Part shown: positions 7,423 to 16,106 of the stretch, one piece after another
Layout: each line of letters begins with the position of its first letter
Position numbering within the stretch: the stretch's first letter is position 1
Source of the DNA: Clostridia bacterium
GTDB lineage: Bacteria; Bacillota; Clostridia; Christensenellales; CAG-917
Reading direction: 5' to 3'
Length of the DNA: 64,000 nt
Assembly (NCBI GenBank): GCA_017461985.1
Contig: JAFTSA010000008.1
Location: forward strand, 1 to 64,000
The notes under the pieces: generated by a model
What the model saw: only the letters and a program-made list of their open reading frames with translations
The model's database searches: none
What the model was told of the DNA's origin: nothing
Translations under genes and position numbers: made by a program

Positions 7423-8406
7423 TTAGTAGTTGATGTCGCTATACTCGTCCACTTCGCCCTCTTGGTTGTCCTTGCGGTAGCCGTATTCAACGGTGTTGAT
7501 GACTGTGCGTGCGTCAACGTAGAAACTCATATTGTTGGTCTTGTAGAAACCGATCATCTCCACTGAGCGAAGGAGCACGTAGTACATTGAGGGGATCAAA
7601 ACGTTGATGACACCAAAGGTGGGCACTGTAAGTGTGAAGACACAGCAATATGCCACGAAGAAGATAAGTGAAAATGCCTTGAACAAACTGCCAAAGTTGC
7701 CCTTGACACTGACAAGACTTCTTGAAAATGCTGCGTAGCATCTTTCTTCGGGGTGATGAATGAGTCTGGGCAACCAGCCTGAGTAAAGCATACTGCGGAG
7801 AGTGAACATGCACACTCCAAGCACAAGGAGTATGGGAAGTGCAAAGAAACCGATAAGTTTCAAAAGTCCAAAGCCTACCCCTGCAAGGATTGCTATGATG
7901 CCAATGTCAATGGGCAGTGACAACAACATTCTGCAAAATGAGAATTTGCAAGCGGATTTAATGTTTTTGACCATTGCCACGGCAAAGCCGTATCTGGTGT
8001 TTGAGGACATCAGTTCATTGACAATGAATGCGGTGGGATAATAACTCATTCCTGAAAGGAACAAGTAAAGCCCATACAAAAACACTGCTGCAATGATGAA
8101 TCCTGCCATTGCCCCGGCGTGTGATGCGAGAAGACCGAGGATTGAAAGAAGACTTCCCTCTGCGCCGACCAACATATCGTAGATGCCTTGGTCGTTTTTG
8201 AGGAAACTCCATACGTTGTCCTTGATCGCTGTTATCTCTGCAACTATTTCGTCTTTGAATTCAAGGGAGTTGCCGGCAGGGATAAATATTGCCGCCGCCA
8301 CACCCACGATGATGAGCACTGAGATAAGTGTCCAAACAAAGAGTTTGGCAACGTATCTCATATTGCCCAACATAAATGATGATGCGTGTTTGATTTCCAT
8401 ATTCAC
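7423..8406 (-). CDS. Multi-pass membrane protein of unknown function
   Basis: 327 aa with about six membrane helices, the first at residues 21-45. A soluble loop lies between helices 1 and 2 and there is an acidic C-terminal tail (QEGEVDEYSDINY). Helix pairs flanking VNELMSSNTRYGFAVAMVKNIK and SRSLVSVKGN resemble each other loosely, suggesting an internal repeat as in integral membrane domains of the YciC/DUF975 sort, but I cannot name the family. It sits between valS and the PH-domain protein in the minus-strand block. Confidence 0.7.
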   Translation of the reverse strand: MNMEIKHASSFMLGNMRYVAKLFVWTLISVLIIVGVAAAIFIPAGNSLEFKDEIVAEITAIKDNVWSFLKNDQGIYDMLVGAEGSLLSILGLLASHAGAMAGFIIAAVFLYGLYLFLSGMSYYPTAFIVNELMSSNTRYGFAVAMVKNIKSACKFSFCRMLLSLPIDIGIIAILAGVGFGLLKLIGFFALPILLVLGVCMFTLRSMLYSGWLPRLIHHPEERCYAAFSRSLVSVKGNFGSLFKAFSLIFFVAYCCVFTLTVPTFGVINVLIPSMYYVLLRSVEMIGFYKTNNMSFYVDARTVINTVEYGYRKDNQEGEVDEYSDINY

Positions 8407-8410
8407 CTCT

Positions 8411-8478
8411 TAGCCTTTCGGCGGTGAGAATTTCTCGCATAGGCTCGTAGGCAGGCTTGCGCCCACCTGTGCGCCTAC
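8411..8478. repeat. Hairpins in the valS downstream spacer
   Basis: The 84-bp gap between valS and the next gene holds two inverted repeats: GCC-TTTC-GGC near 8413 and GTAGGC (8447-8452) with GCCTAC (8473-8478), the latter enclosing smaller GGC/GCC stems. There is no T run, so this is more likely an RNA processing or stability element, or a remnant of the hairpin family seen elsewhere, than a terminator. Confidence 0.45.
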
Positions 8479-8490
8479 TTGTGCCTGTTA

Positions 8491-11124
8491 TTAGGCAAGT
8501 TCTTGAAGTTTGTCTTGAAGTTTTTGAAGTCTGTCCTCTGCTCTCAACAACTTTTCCTTTTCATTGTCAATGAGTTTTTGAGGTGCTTTTGCCACAAAGC
8601 CTTGGTTTGAAAGGAGTCCTTTTGCCTTCTTGATTTCGGCTTCTGCTTGTGCGATTTCCTTCGTTATACGCTCTCTTTCCTTTTCAAAGTCAATGAGGTC
8701 GCCCATAGGGATCATGACTTCAGCAATGTTTGTGACGATTGCGGTCCAACGCTCTGTGATTTCACTCTTGTCTTCAACAAAGGTGACTGAGCCTATGCCT
8801 GCCAACTTTTCAAGATATTGAGCGGATTTTTCCATAAACTTCTTGTCTGTTGCCTTCACGTATGCGTTGAGACGCTTTGAAGGTGCTACACCCATTTCTG
8901 CACGGGTGTTGCGGATTGCAACGATAAGTTCACGGAGGCCTTCAAAGTTCTTTTCTTCCTTGCGGAATGCAAATCTCTTGTTGTATGAGGGCCAATCTGA
9001 TTTCATCAAGATGCTTCCCTTTTCTGCATACTTAGAGTAGATTTCCTCTGTGATGTAGGGGATGAAGGGGTGCAACAACTTGAGAATTTCGGTGAGGGTG
9101 TAGGTGAGCATTGCCACGGCGTGGTTGTGTTCCTTCTTGTCCTTGCTGTAAAGCAACGGCTTGCTCATTTCAATGTACCAGTCGCAGTATTCAGTCCAAG
9201 TGAAGTCATAAAGGCGTGCTGCTGCAAGACCGATTTCATACTTGTTGAGGTTGATGGTCACTTCCTTGATGACGTCGTTAAGTCTTGCCAAAATCCACTT
9301 GTCTGCTCCGTTCAACTTGCTGGGGAATGTGAGGTCGTCGTCCTTGCCAATGTTCATAATGACAAAACGAGATGCGTTCCAAAGTTTGTTGATGAAGTTT
9401 CTTGCACTTTCCGTCTTTGCGTCTGTATATCTTGTGTCAGAGCCGGGGGCGATGCCTGTTGCCAATGAGAAACGGAGTGCGTCTGCGCCGTACTTGTCTA
9501 TGATGAGAAGGGGGTCAATGCCGTTGCCCAAACTCTTTGACATCTTTCTGCCTTGGCTGTCACGAACAATACCATGGATGAGCACTTCACTGAAAGGCAC
9601 ATCACACATAAATTCAAGTCCGCTGAATATCATTCTTGCCACCCAGAAGAAGATGATGTCGTAGCCTGTCACAAGGACGCTTGTGGGATAGAAATAGCCG
9701 AGAGATTTGGTCTTTCTGGGATAACCCAAGGTGCTGAAAGGCCAAAGTGCACTGCTGAACCAGGTGTCAAGGACGTCTTCGTCTTGATGGAAGTGTGTGC
9801 CTCCGCACTTGGGGCAAACTTCGGGCATACTCTTTGCCACAACCGTTTCACCACACTGGTCGCAGTAGTATGCAGGGATACGATGTCCCCACCAAAGTTG
9901 ACGAGATATGCACCAGTCTTTGATGTTTTCCATCCAGTTGAAATAAATCTTTTCAAAACGTTTGGGCACAAACTCAATCTTCTTTGACTTGACTGCCTTG
10001 ATTGCAGGGGCTGCCAAATCCTTCATCTTGACAAACCATTGCTTTGACACCACTGCTTCCACGGTTTCACCACAGCGGTAGCACTCGCCAACGTTGTGTG
10101 CATAGGGTTCAATCTTTTCAAGGAGACCGAGTTTTTCAAGGTCGGCAACAACTGCCTTACGGCATGTGAGTCTGTCCATACCTTGGTATGCGCCTGCGTT
10201 TTCGTTCATAAGACCGCCGTCGTCGATGACACGGATGACGGGCAGGTTGTGTCTAAGTCCAAGTTCAAAGTCGTTGGGGTCGTGGGCAGGTGTAATCTTC
10301 ACTGCGCCTGTGCCAAAACCGATTTCGCAATAGTCGTCGCCAACAACGGGGATTTCTCTGTCGGTGAGGGGGAGTTTGACCATCTTGCCGATGTATTTTG
10401 CCATCTTTTCGTCCTTGGGGTTGACTGCCACTGCGGTGTCACCAAGCATTGTTTCAGGACGAGTGGTTGCGATGGTGATATAGTCGTCTTCGCCCACCAC
10501 GGGATAGCGGTAATACCAAAGGTTTGATTGTTGCTCGTTGTATTCAACTTCCGCGTCAGACAATGCTGTCTTGCAGTGAGGACACCAGTTGATGATGCGG
10601 TCACCACGATAAATCAAGCCCTTGTTGTAGTATTTAACAAAGGCGTCAAGGACTGCGTTTGAGCAGTTTTGGTCCATAGTGAAAGCCTCTCTTGACCAGT
10701 CACATGATGAGCCAAGGCGTTTCAGTTGTTCAACAATGCGTCCGCCGTATTGCTCTTTCCACGCCCAAGCGCGCTCCATAAAGCCGTCACGGCCAACGTC
10801 CATCTTGGTGACGCCTTCCTCGTTTTTCATCTTTTCTACGATTTTCACTTCGGTGGCGATTGATGCGTGGTCGGTGCCGGGGAGCCAAAGGGCTTCGTAT
10901 CCGCTCATACGCTTGAAACGTGTGAGAATGTCTTGCACCGTTTGGTCAAGAGCGTGTCCCATGTGAAGCTGTCCCGTGATGTTGGGAGGAGGCATCATAA
11001 TGGTGAACGGCTCTTTGTCGGGGTTGACGTGTGCTTCAAAGCACTTGTTCTTCATCCAGAAGTTGTAAATGCGCTGTTCAAACTCTGGATTGTAAGTTTT
11101 TTCCATTTGAATTTCTTTTTCCAC
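8491..11124 (-). CDS. valS: Valyl-tRNA synthetase
   Basis: 877 aa class I synthetase charging tRNA-Val. PPPNITGQLHMGHAL contains the HIGH motif (HMGH), the editing domain follows (TTRPETMLGDTAVAVNP), GRKMSKSLGNGIDP is the KMSKS loop, and the C-terminal coiled coil (IDFEKERERITKEIAQAEAE onward) is typical of bacterial ValRS. The frame begins with GTG at 11122-11124, which has AAAGGA close by. An ATG six codons in (11104-11106) has a weaker site, so the start is open by six residues. No T-box leader fits in the 70-bp gap upstream. Confidence 0.95.
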   Translation of the reverse strand: MEKEIQMEKTYNPEFEQRIYNFWMKNKCFEAHVNPDKEPFTIMMPPPNITGQLHMGHALDQTVQDILTRFKRMSGYEALWLPGTDHASIATEVKIVEKMKNEEGVTKMDVGRDGFMERAWAWKEQYGGRIVEQLKRLGSSCDWSREAFTMDQNCSNAVLDAFVKYYNKGLIYRGDRIINWCPHCKTALSDAEVEYNEQQSNLWYYRYPVVGEDDYITIATTRPETMLGDTAVAVNPKDEKMAKYIGKMVKLPLTDREIPVVGDDYCEIGFGTGAVKITPAHDPNDFELGLRHNLPVIRVIDDGGLMNENAGAYQGMDRLTCRKAVVADLEKLGLLEKIEPYAHNVGECYRCGETVEAVVSKQWFVKMKDLAAPAIKAVKSKKIEFVPKRFEKIYFNWMENIKDWCISRQLWWGHRIPAYYCDQCGETVVAKSMPEVCPKCGGTHFHQDEDVLDTWFSSALWPFSTLGYPRKTKSLGYFYPTSVLVTGYDIIFFWVARMIFSGLEFMCDVPFSEVLIHGIVRDSQGRKMSKSLGNGIDPLLIIDKYGADALRFSLATGIAPGSDTRYTDAKTESARNFINKLWNASRFVIMNIGKDDDLTFPSKLNGADKWILARLNDVIKEVTINLNKYEIGLAAARLYDFTWTEYCDWYIEMSKPLLYSKDKKEHNHAVAMLTYTLTEILKLLHPFIPYITEEIYSKYAEKGSILMKSDWPSYNKRFAFRKEEKNFEGLRELIVAIRNTRAEMGVAPSKRLNAYVKATDKKFMEKSAQYLEKLAGIGSVTFVEDKSEITERWTAIVTNIAEVMIPMGDLIDFEKERERITKEIAQAEAEIKKAKGLLSNQGFVAKAPQKLIDNEKEKLLRAEDRLQKLQDKLQELA

Positions 11125-11143
11125 AGTTTCCTTTATGCGAGAT

Positions 11144-11160
11144 GACGTACTTTGTACGTC
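11144..11160. repeat. Perfect 7-bp TTT-triloop palindrome in the pgsA-valS spacer
   Basis: GACGTAC-TTT-GTACGTC. There is no T run, and it sits between two co-directional genes. The same architecture (7-bp perfect stem, TTT loop) occurs at 15102-15118 and, on the minus strand, at 492-508. Confidence 0.6.
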
Positions 11161-11193
11161 GGTGATTAGTCTATATGGTTTACGCTCCCGTAA

Positions 11194-11931
11194 TTATTCC
11201 TTGTCGGCTGCCACTTCTTCCTTTTCTTCGGGTTTCAAAAGTGCGGTGTTTTCTGCGTTGGTGTACTTCACGCTTTCGTCTGTCACTCTTTCCATCTTGC
11301 CTGCATCAATAAGTTTGATTTGGTGCACGATTTCCTTGATATATCCAAACAGTGCGCCGTATGTAAGTGCTACGCCCCAAGCAAGGATGCCCCAGTCTGC
11401 AAGATATACGTAGGGGTGGAAGAAACAAAGGATGACGCCGATTGAGATGGTTGCGGATGCGACTTTGCCCATCCAGTTGGCTTGGATTTTTGCGCCACGT
11501 TTCATGACGTAGGGTGACATCAAAACCATAAATGCTTCCTTGGCAAGAATCAAAATGACAAATGCGTAGTGGACGTACCAGCCGTCGGTGAGGGCTGCTG
11601 TTTCAGCGCCGAGAGGTGTGAGGCCTGTGCAAAGTGAGAGGCAGAAAAGTACGCTGACGTGCATAAGTTTGTCTGCAAAGGGGTCAAGGACCATGCCGAT
11701 GCCTGTGGTCATATTGAATCTTCTTGCGATCCAGCCGTCAACAAGGTCACTTGCTGATGCAACCACAAATACGCCCAGTGCGCCGTAGAGCAAAGTCATA
11801 TCTGCGCGGATGCCTGCAAATGCCATTAGCACAACGTATGCGGGGATGCAGATAATGCGGAAGTAGGTGATGAGATTTGGAATTGTCCACAAATCTTTTT
11901 TGTTGATTTGAGCCATACCCTTGTAAGCCAT
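11194..11931 (-). CDS. pgsA: CDP-diacylglycerol--glycerol-3-phosphate 3-phosphatidyltransferase
   Basis: About 245 aa membrane enzyme making phosphatidylglycerol phosphate. The CDP-alcohol phosphotransferase signature is intact: SDLVDGWIARRFNMTTGIGM followed by VLDPFADKLMH (D-G-x2-A-R-x8-G-x3-D-x3-D). Five to six membrane helices follow. N-terminal WTIPNLITYFRI is the usual PgsA opening. The ATG at 11929-11931 is chosen because GGAG lies 8 bases upstream; the frame also has a TTG two codons earlier. A charged C-terminal tail of about 45 residues (KPEEKEEVAADKE at its end) extends past the usual length. Confidence 0.9.
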   Translation of the reverse strand: MAYKGMAQINKKDLWTIPNLITYFRIICIPAYVVLMAFAGIRADMTLLYGALGVFVVASASDLVDGWIARRFNMTTGIGMVLDPFADKLMHVSVLFCLSLCTGLTPLGAETAALTDGWYVHYAFVILILAKEAFMVLMSPYVMKRGAKIQANWMGKVASATISIGVILCFFHPYVYLADWGILAWGVALTYGALFGYIKEIVHQIKLIDAGKMERVTDESVKYTNAENTALLKPEEKEEVAADKE

Positions 11932-12179
11932 TTTCAATTCTCCATTAATAAAATTTTAAGAAATTTTATACATTATAGCACAAATGTCAGTGGGTGGCAA
12001 TCATATTTTGAAGATAGAGGGGCAAAATAACCATAAAAAATGAATTTGTTTGCTAAAAGCAAAATTTTGACGATGAGAGTGGCAATCCGCTCAAAGTTGA
12101 AAGAAAATCTCGCCAAGGTCTAAAAACAGTGGATTTTGGACAAAATACGGGTGAAATTGAGTAAGTGAATTGAGGTGAT

Positions 12180-13172
12180 ATGAAAATAAGTGCAAACAAC
12201 AAAACTGAGGAGAAAAAGTGCCTTATCCTCATCAACGACAATGCAGGCAAATGCAGAAAGTGCTCGGTTGAAAACGTAAAAAAAGCACTGGGTGAGTATG
12301 ACTTCACATCAGTGCATCTGCCGTCAAACGTCAAGATAAATTTTGAGGATTTTGACACTTTTGCTGTATGCGGTGGAGACGGCACTCTTCAAATAATTAT
12401 GCAAGAAATATACAGTCTTGACAAGACGGTGTACTACTTCCCTTGTGGCACTTTGAACGATAAGGCAGGGGCGGAGAAATACTCACACGCAACCCTCTCA
12501 CCTCACCCTGTCACCATTGGAAAAGTTGATGATAACGTCTTCACCTACGTTTTTGCTTCGGGTGCTTTCACCGAAATAGGCTACACCGCAAAGCAAAAGG
12601 ACAAGCAAAGGTTTGGAGTGCTTGCCTACGTCCTTAAAGTGTTGAAGGCTTACGAGGTCAACCGAATCAAGTGCAAAATCAACTGTCAAGTTGAGGACGG
12701 CTTAATGAAAAACGAGGACAATATTAAAGAAGAAATCCGCAGAAATATAGACAAAAAATCAAGAAGAAAATTGAAGAAAAACGAGGGCGATAACACCCGT
12801 GTGACAAAGGAGTTTCAAGGGGAGTTTAACCTCATTATGTTCATCAAATCGCCTAGGTGTTTTGGCTTTCATTTCAACAAGCTGTACGATGAAAAAGACG
12901 AGGGCGGACACCTTGTGTTGATACCCTCGCCAAAGCATGATGGACTACTTGGTAAGGTGGAGATGTTCTTCCCTTTCTTCAAGGTTTTCTTCATTGGACT
13001 ACGTAAAGAAAGCGAGGACGGAGTTGTCTTCAAGAGGATAAAATCCGCAAACATTTCACTTCCTCACAACACAACTTTCTGCGTTGATGGTGAAAGACGT
13101 GACCATAGAGGTGACCTCAATCTTTCCTTTGAAAAGACCACCTGCAAACTTAAAATAATTGACATAATTTGA
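12180..13172 (+). CDS. Diacylglycerol/lipid kinase family protein
   Basis: 330 aa, start supported by GAGGTGAT just upstream. The N-terminal catalytic domain has LILINDNAGK and FAVCGGDGTLQ, the GGDGT ATP site of the DAGK/sphingosine kinase fold, then YYFPCGTLNDKA, equivalent to the usual P-x-G-T-x-N-D motif. A lysine/glutamate-rich insertion (about 180-215) interrupts the C-terminal beta domain, which ends normally with CVDGERRD. It likely phosphorylates diacylglycerol or another lipid. It stands alone on the plus strand, opposite pgsA. Confidence 0.82.
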   Translation: MKISANNKTEEKKCLILINDNAGKCRKCSVENVKKALGEYDFTSVHLPSNVKINFEDFDTFAVCGGDGTLQIIMQEIYSLDKTVYYFPCGTLNDKAGAEKYSHATLSPHPVTIGKVDDNVFTYVFASGAFTEIGYTAKQKDKQRFGVLAYVLKVLKAYEVNRIKCKINCQVEDGLMKNEDNIKEEIRRNIDKKSRRKLKKNEGDNTRVTKEFQGEFNLIMFIKSPRCFGFHFNKLYDEKDEGGHLVLIPSPKHDGLLGKVEMFFPFFKVFFIGLRKESEDGVVFKRIKSANISLPHNTTFCVDGERRDHRGDLNLSFEKTTCKLKIIDII

Positions 13173-13207
13173 ACTGCGGTTGACCACAATTAAATTTCGT
13201 GAAATAA

Positions 13208-13258
13208 CAAAACACGGAGTTTATCATCTCGATTATTGAGAATAAACGCCGTGTTTTT
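13208..13258. terminator. Bidirectional terminator between lipid kinase and HAD gene
   Basis: AAAACACGG.GTTTAT pairs with ATAAAC.CCGTGTTTT across one mismatch; an inner CTCGATTATTGAG hairpin forms the loop. T-rich on both sides, it serves the converging kinase (plus) and HAD (minus) genes. Confidence 0.85.
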
Positions 13259-13317
13259 GCATTTAAGTGAATTTGGATTGATTTGTGATCGGGTGTATCA
13301 ACGTGTTGTTTTCTTCA

Positions 13318-13977
13318 TTATTTTACAAGGAAGTTGACAACTTCACTGGGGGTGGACAAGATGAAGTCTGCACCGCAGTTTTCGTGCTCGGCTCTGTCAC
13401 CGTAGCCCCAAAGAATGCCCATGCTGTCAACTCCACTTTGCTTTGCACCTTCTATGTCATACAGGCGGTCACCTATCATAAGGACGCTGTCAAGGTCAGT
13501 GACGTTAAGTTTTGAAAGCACCATGTTGATGACGTCAGTTTTCATCTCGGCAGTGGCGTCACCTGTTGCTCCGCCAACGTAGTCAAAATATTTATCAAGA
13601 CCAAGGCTTTCCATAATGATTGTGGTGTACTGTAAAGGCTTTGAGGTGGCAAGGCCTAGTGTGTAGCCTGCGCCTCTTAATGCAGTGAGCATATCCTCTA
13701 CTCCGTCATAGATGCTGCAACCTTTCCAATCTCCACCTTTGTAGTGAGTGCGATAGACGAAAATAAGTTGCTCAATGAGGGACATATCTTCAATGCCTAA
13801 AAGTTCCTTCATGCTGATGCGGAAAGGAGGGCCAACCATTTGATTTATGACCTCTTCGGTGTAGGGGATTTGAAACTCATTGAGGGTTTTGCGGATTGCA
13901 GTCAAAATGCCCGGCTTGCTGTCAATGAGTGTGCCGTCAAGGTCAAAAAGTATAGTTTTGTATTTCTTGTTTGTCAT
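13318..13977 (-). CDS. HAD-family hydrolase, phosphoglycolate-phosphatase-like
   Basis: About 219 aa. Motif I ILFDLDGTLIDS, motif II LATSKP, and motif III/IV VLMIGDRLYDIEGAKQSG are all present with the helical cap of subfamily IA between residues 15 and 85. Substrate cannot be told; such proteins remove phosphate from phosphoglycolate, pyrophosphate or small sugar phosphates. The ATG at 13975-13977 is taken as start over a GTG two codons earlier. It is convergent with the lipid kinase. Confidence 0.85.
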   Translation of the reverse strand: MTNKKYKTILFDLDGTLIDSKPGILTAIRKTLNEFQIPYTEEVINQMVGPPFRISMKELLGIEDMSLIEQLIFVYRTHYKGGDWKGCSIYDGVEDMLTALRGAGYTLGLATSKPLQYTTIIMESLGLDKYFDYVGGATGDATAEMKTDVINMVLSKLNVTDLDSVLMIGDRLYDIEGAKQSGVDSMGILWGYGDRAEHENCGADFILSTPSEVVNFLVK

Positions 13978-14115
13978 AGTCACTTTGTGTCACCAAGTTT
14001 GCATACTTGCACATAAACACCGTTGCTATTTTCCAAAATATCCACTTTGCTTTTATGCAAAATTGTTTTGAGTTTTATGCACATTAAAAATTATGGCAGG
14101 TTGCCCTGCCACTGA

Positions 14116-15084
14116 TTATACGAATTTGGCTATAGCGTCAAGCCTATCACCAAGTAATGCTCCGACAGGGATATCAATGATTGTCTTTGCGCCACGGACA
14201 CCACTTTCATGCATTTTCTTCAGGCATCTTGCGTACGCCATAAGTACACTGGCGGTGAAGTCAGGGTTTGAGGACAAAGTCAATTTGAATTCAAGGTTTT
14301 CTTCCTTGCCGTTGACTGAGCCACTGCGAAGCACAAGTCCTCCGTGAGGCATTGCGTTGTGGTCGCGGTCAAACTCCTCTGCGGTGATGAAGTGGACGAT
14401 GGTGTCGTAATCTGCAAAATAGTTGGGCATTGACTTGATTTCATTTTCAATGGCGGATTTGTCCGCATCATCACTTGCCACAACAAAGCACTCTCTCAAA
14501 TGCTTGTCACGGGTGGTGAGAGTGTCACCTTTGCCCTCCCTTGCTTTTTCGAGGGCTTCTTCCTTGGGGATTGTGTATTGGATTCCTTTCAGCACGCCGT
14601 CAATCTTGCGGATAGCCTCACTGTGTCCTTGTGACACACCTTTGCCCCAGAAGGTGACTGTGTTGCCCTCAGGGAGCACACCTTCATAGAGGGCGCGCAT
14701 AACTGAAAACACACCAGGGTCCCAACCAATGCCAACAAAGGAAAGGTGGTCGTGCTCGGTTGCAACCTTGTCAAGAGCGGTGACATAATCTCTCATCCTT
14801 GCGTGAGTGTCAAAGCTGTCAACCGTGTTGAACTTTTCTGCTTGTTTCAGCGCAAGGTCAACAAGGTCGTTTGCAGAGCCTGTGCAGAGTGCCAAAACAT
14901 CAACCTCATTTTCAAATCTGTCAAGATCATCTTGGCGGAAAAATGCGCTGCCGTAAGGTGAGGTCATTGTAGCGGGGTCACGACGGGTGAAAATGCCAAC
15001 CAGTGACATATCATCACGGCTCATAACGATTTTTTCGCAAGCCTTGCCCAAATTGCCATATCCAACTATGCCTATCTTTGTCAT
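14116..15084 (-). CDS. ddh: meso-Diaminopimelate D-dehydrogenase
   Basis: 322 aa, matching the normal family length. It makes meso-diaminopimelate directly from tetrahydrodipicolinate, NADPH and ammonia, for lysine and peptidoglycan. The Rossmann motif GIVGYGNLGKA opens the protein. VDSFDTHARM, GWDPGVFSVMRALYE and GKGVSQGHSEAIRKIDGV are the conserved substrate-site blocks. The ATG at 15082-15084 has AGGAT just upstream; the frame is open for 50 more codons without a ribosome site. Its upstream region carries a 7-bp TTT-triloop hairpin and two ACAC-N5-GTGT palindromes. Confidence 0.92.
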   Translation of the reverse strand: MTKIGIVGYGNLGKACEKIVMSRDDMSLVGIFTRRDPATMTSPYGSAFFRQDDLDRFENEVDVLALCTGSANDLVDLALKQAEKFNTVDSFDTHARMRDYVTALDKVATEHDHLSFVGIGWDPGVFSVMRALYEGVLPEGNTVTFWGKGVSQGHSEAIRKIDGVLKGIQYTIPKEEALEKAREGKGDTLTTRDKHLRECFVVASDDADKSAIENEIKSMPNYFADYDTIVHFITAEEFDRDHNAMPHGGLVLRSGSVNGKEENLEFKLTLSSNPDFTASVLMAYARCLKKMHESGVRGAKTIIDIPVGALLGDRLDAIAKFV

Positions 15085-15101
15085 AATATCCTTTTGAAAA
15101 C

Positions 15102-15118
15102 TTATTGCTTTGCAATAA
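15102..15118. repeat. Perfect 7-bp TTT-triloop palindrome in the ddh leader
   Basis: TTATTGC-TTT-GCAATAA, 18 bases upstream of the ddh ATG. If transcribed it would form a hairpin just above the ribosome site. Same design as 11144-11160. Confidence 0.6.
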
Positions 15119-15150
15119 AATTTCAGTTTTAATACGATTTTTTGCTTAAT

Positions 15151-15181
15151 ACACGATTTGTGTACTGAACACGATACGTGT
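15151..15181. promoter_or_regulatory. Two ACAC-N5-GTGT palindromes upstream of ddh
   Basis: ACACGATTTGTGT (15151-15163) and ACACGATACGTGT (15169-15181), centres 18 bp apart, 67-97 bp before the ddh start, where a -35 or upstream element of a ddh promoter would lie. The second is identical to a site at 48138-48150. They look like operator sites for a dimeric regulator; the regulator is unknown. Confidence 0.5.
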
Positions 15182-15424
15182 ATTTTTCCTATTATTAGGG
15201 GAAAACGAAGGTTTTTGACGGTGGTTTTCACCATTATCGGTGCATTTTTGAACCACTATCTTTGGTCATACAAAAAGCACAGCCGAAACACTCCTTCCCT
15301 CTATTTCACTACTATATAAATATTAAACTACAACCGCTCTTTTGACAAGTGTGCTACAACAAATTTTCAAAATAAAACATAGTGTATAAGGATATATTCC
15401 TTTCTTTTGGCAACAATCGGTGGT

Positions 15425-15778
15425 ATGGAAATGATAAAACGTGGTGAGATATACTTTGCGGACCTATCCCCTGTCATCGGCAGTGAGCAAGGTGGCGTCC
15501 GTCCTGTACTTGTGGTGCAAAACAACGTGGGCAACAAATATAGCCCTACAATCATTGCTGCCGCAATCACCTCGCAACTTGAAAAGGCAAAACTACCTAC
15601 ACATATACAACTGCCTGCTGAAAAGTTTGGTTTGCCAAAAGATAGCGTTGTCCTCCTTGAACAAATCCGAACATTGGACAAGAAAAGACTAAAAGAAAAA
15701 ATCGGCGAGTTGCCGATTTCTATGATGACCAAGGTCAACGAGGCCCTTCTCATATCCCTTGGCTTTTTTGACACTTGA
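15425..15778 (+). CDS. mazF: MazF/PemK-type endoribonuclease (toxin)
   Basis: About 117 aa. [29 protein letters not shown] is the standard MazF N-terminus including the GSEQ-GG-RP substrate-loop motif, and [10 protein letters not shown] with the later [11 protein letters not shown] complete the fold. It should cleave single-stranded mRNA. Two close ATG codons (15425 and 15431) both fit. No MazE-like antitoxin ORF was seen immediately upstream, so it appears to be solitary, as single mazF (EndoA/NdoA-like) genes in Bacillota sometimes are. A hairpin-rich non-coding stretch follows it. Confidence 0.88.
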   Translation: MEMIKRGEIYFADLSPVIGSEQGGVRPVLVVQNNVGNKYSPTIIAAAITSQLEKAKLPTHIQLPAEKFGLPKDSVVLLEQIRTLDKKRLKEKIGELPISMMTKVNEALLISLGFFDT

Positions 15779-15780
15779 TA

Positions 15781-16075
15781 TTGACCGCGTAAGTTATATT
15801 GCCTACGGCAAGTGATATTAGTGAGTGCGAACATATCAAGTGCAGGTCCCCCTTCCTCACGTGTTTCCCCCTTCTGCCATACGGCAGAGCCCTACGGGCA
15901 GGGCAACACTCGGCTCTCGCACATTAAGCGGCGTCGCCTCATTATGCCACTCGTTGCGTTGGTGCAAAAAAATCACAGCGCACCCGCAACTTCGTACTCT
16001 CGTCTGGTGCTCGGCGCTCCCTTCCTCGTCGCCGCTGCTCCTCGCATTCCGTCACGCAACAAGTAAGTGCTTGTA
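15781..16075. repeat. GC-rich hairpin stretch after mazF
   Basis: Some 300 bp with no credible gene. It contains TTGCC-TAC-GGCAA flanked by ATATT/GTGATATT, CTGCC-ATAC-GGCAG, GCCC-TAC-GGGC and other short stems of the same style as the arrays after the tRNA genes. Composition is markedly more GC-rich and pyrimidine-biased than the surroundings. Unlike the other arrays there is no tRNA gene or tRNA-end copy next to it. Confidence 0.55.
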
Positions 16076-16106
16076 TAAGAACGCTTCTAATAGACCATAC
16101 GTTTCT

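Larger units (their letters stand above)
15085..15424. other. ddh-mazF intergenic region
   Basis: About 340 bp between divergent genes with no supported ORF. It holds the triloop palindrome at 15102-15118, the paired operator-like sites at 15151-15181, and AT-rich sequence up to mazF. A TTGACA-like hexamer occurs near 15340 but I cannot place a convincing -10 for mazF. Confidence 0.6.

Noticed and set aside
11107-11193. T-box leader upstream of valS
   Set aside because: The gap is only about 70-90 bp and lacks the T-box sequence; only a small triloop palindrome is present.
15151-15181. NrdR boxes
   Set aside because: NrdR sites are 16-bp and paired about 31 bp apart near ribonucleotide reductase genes; these are 13-bp, 18 bp apart, before ddh.
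15240-15424. MazE antitoxin gene upstream of mazF
   Set aside because: No frame of 60-90 codons with a ribosome site ends near the mazF start.
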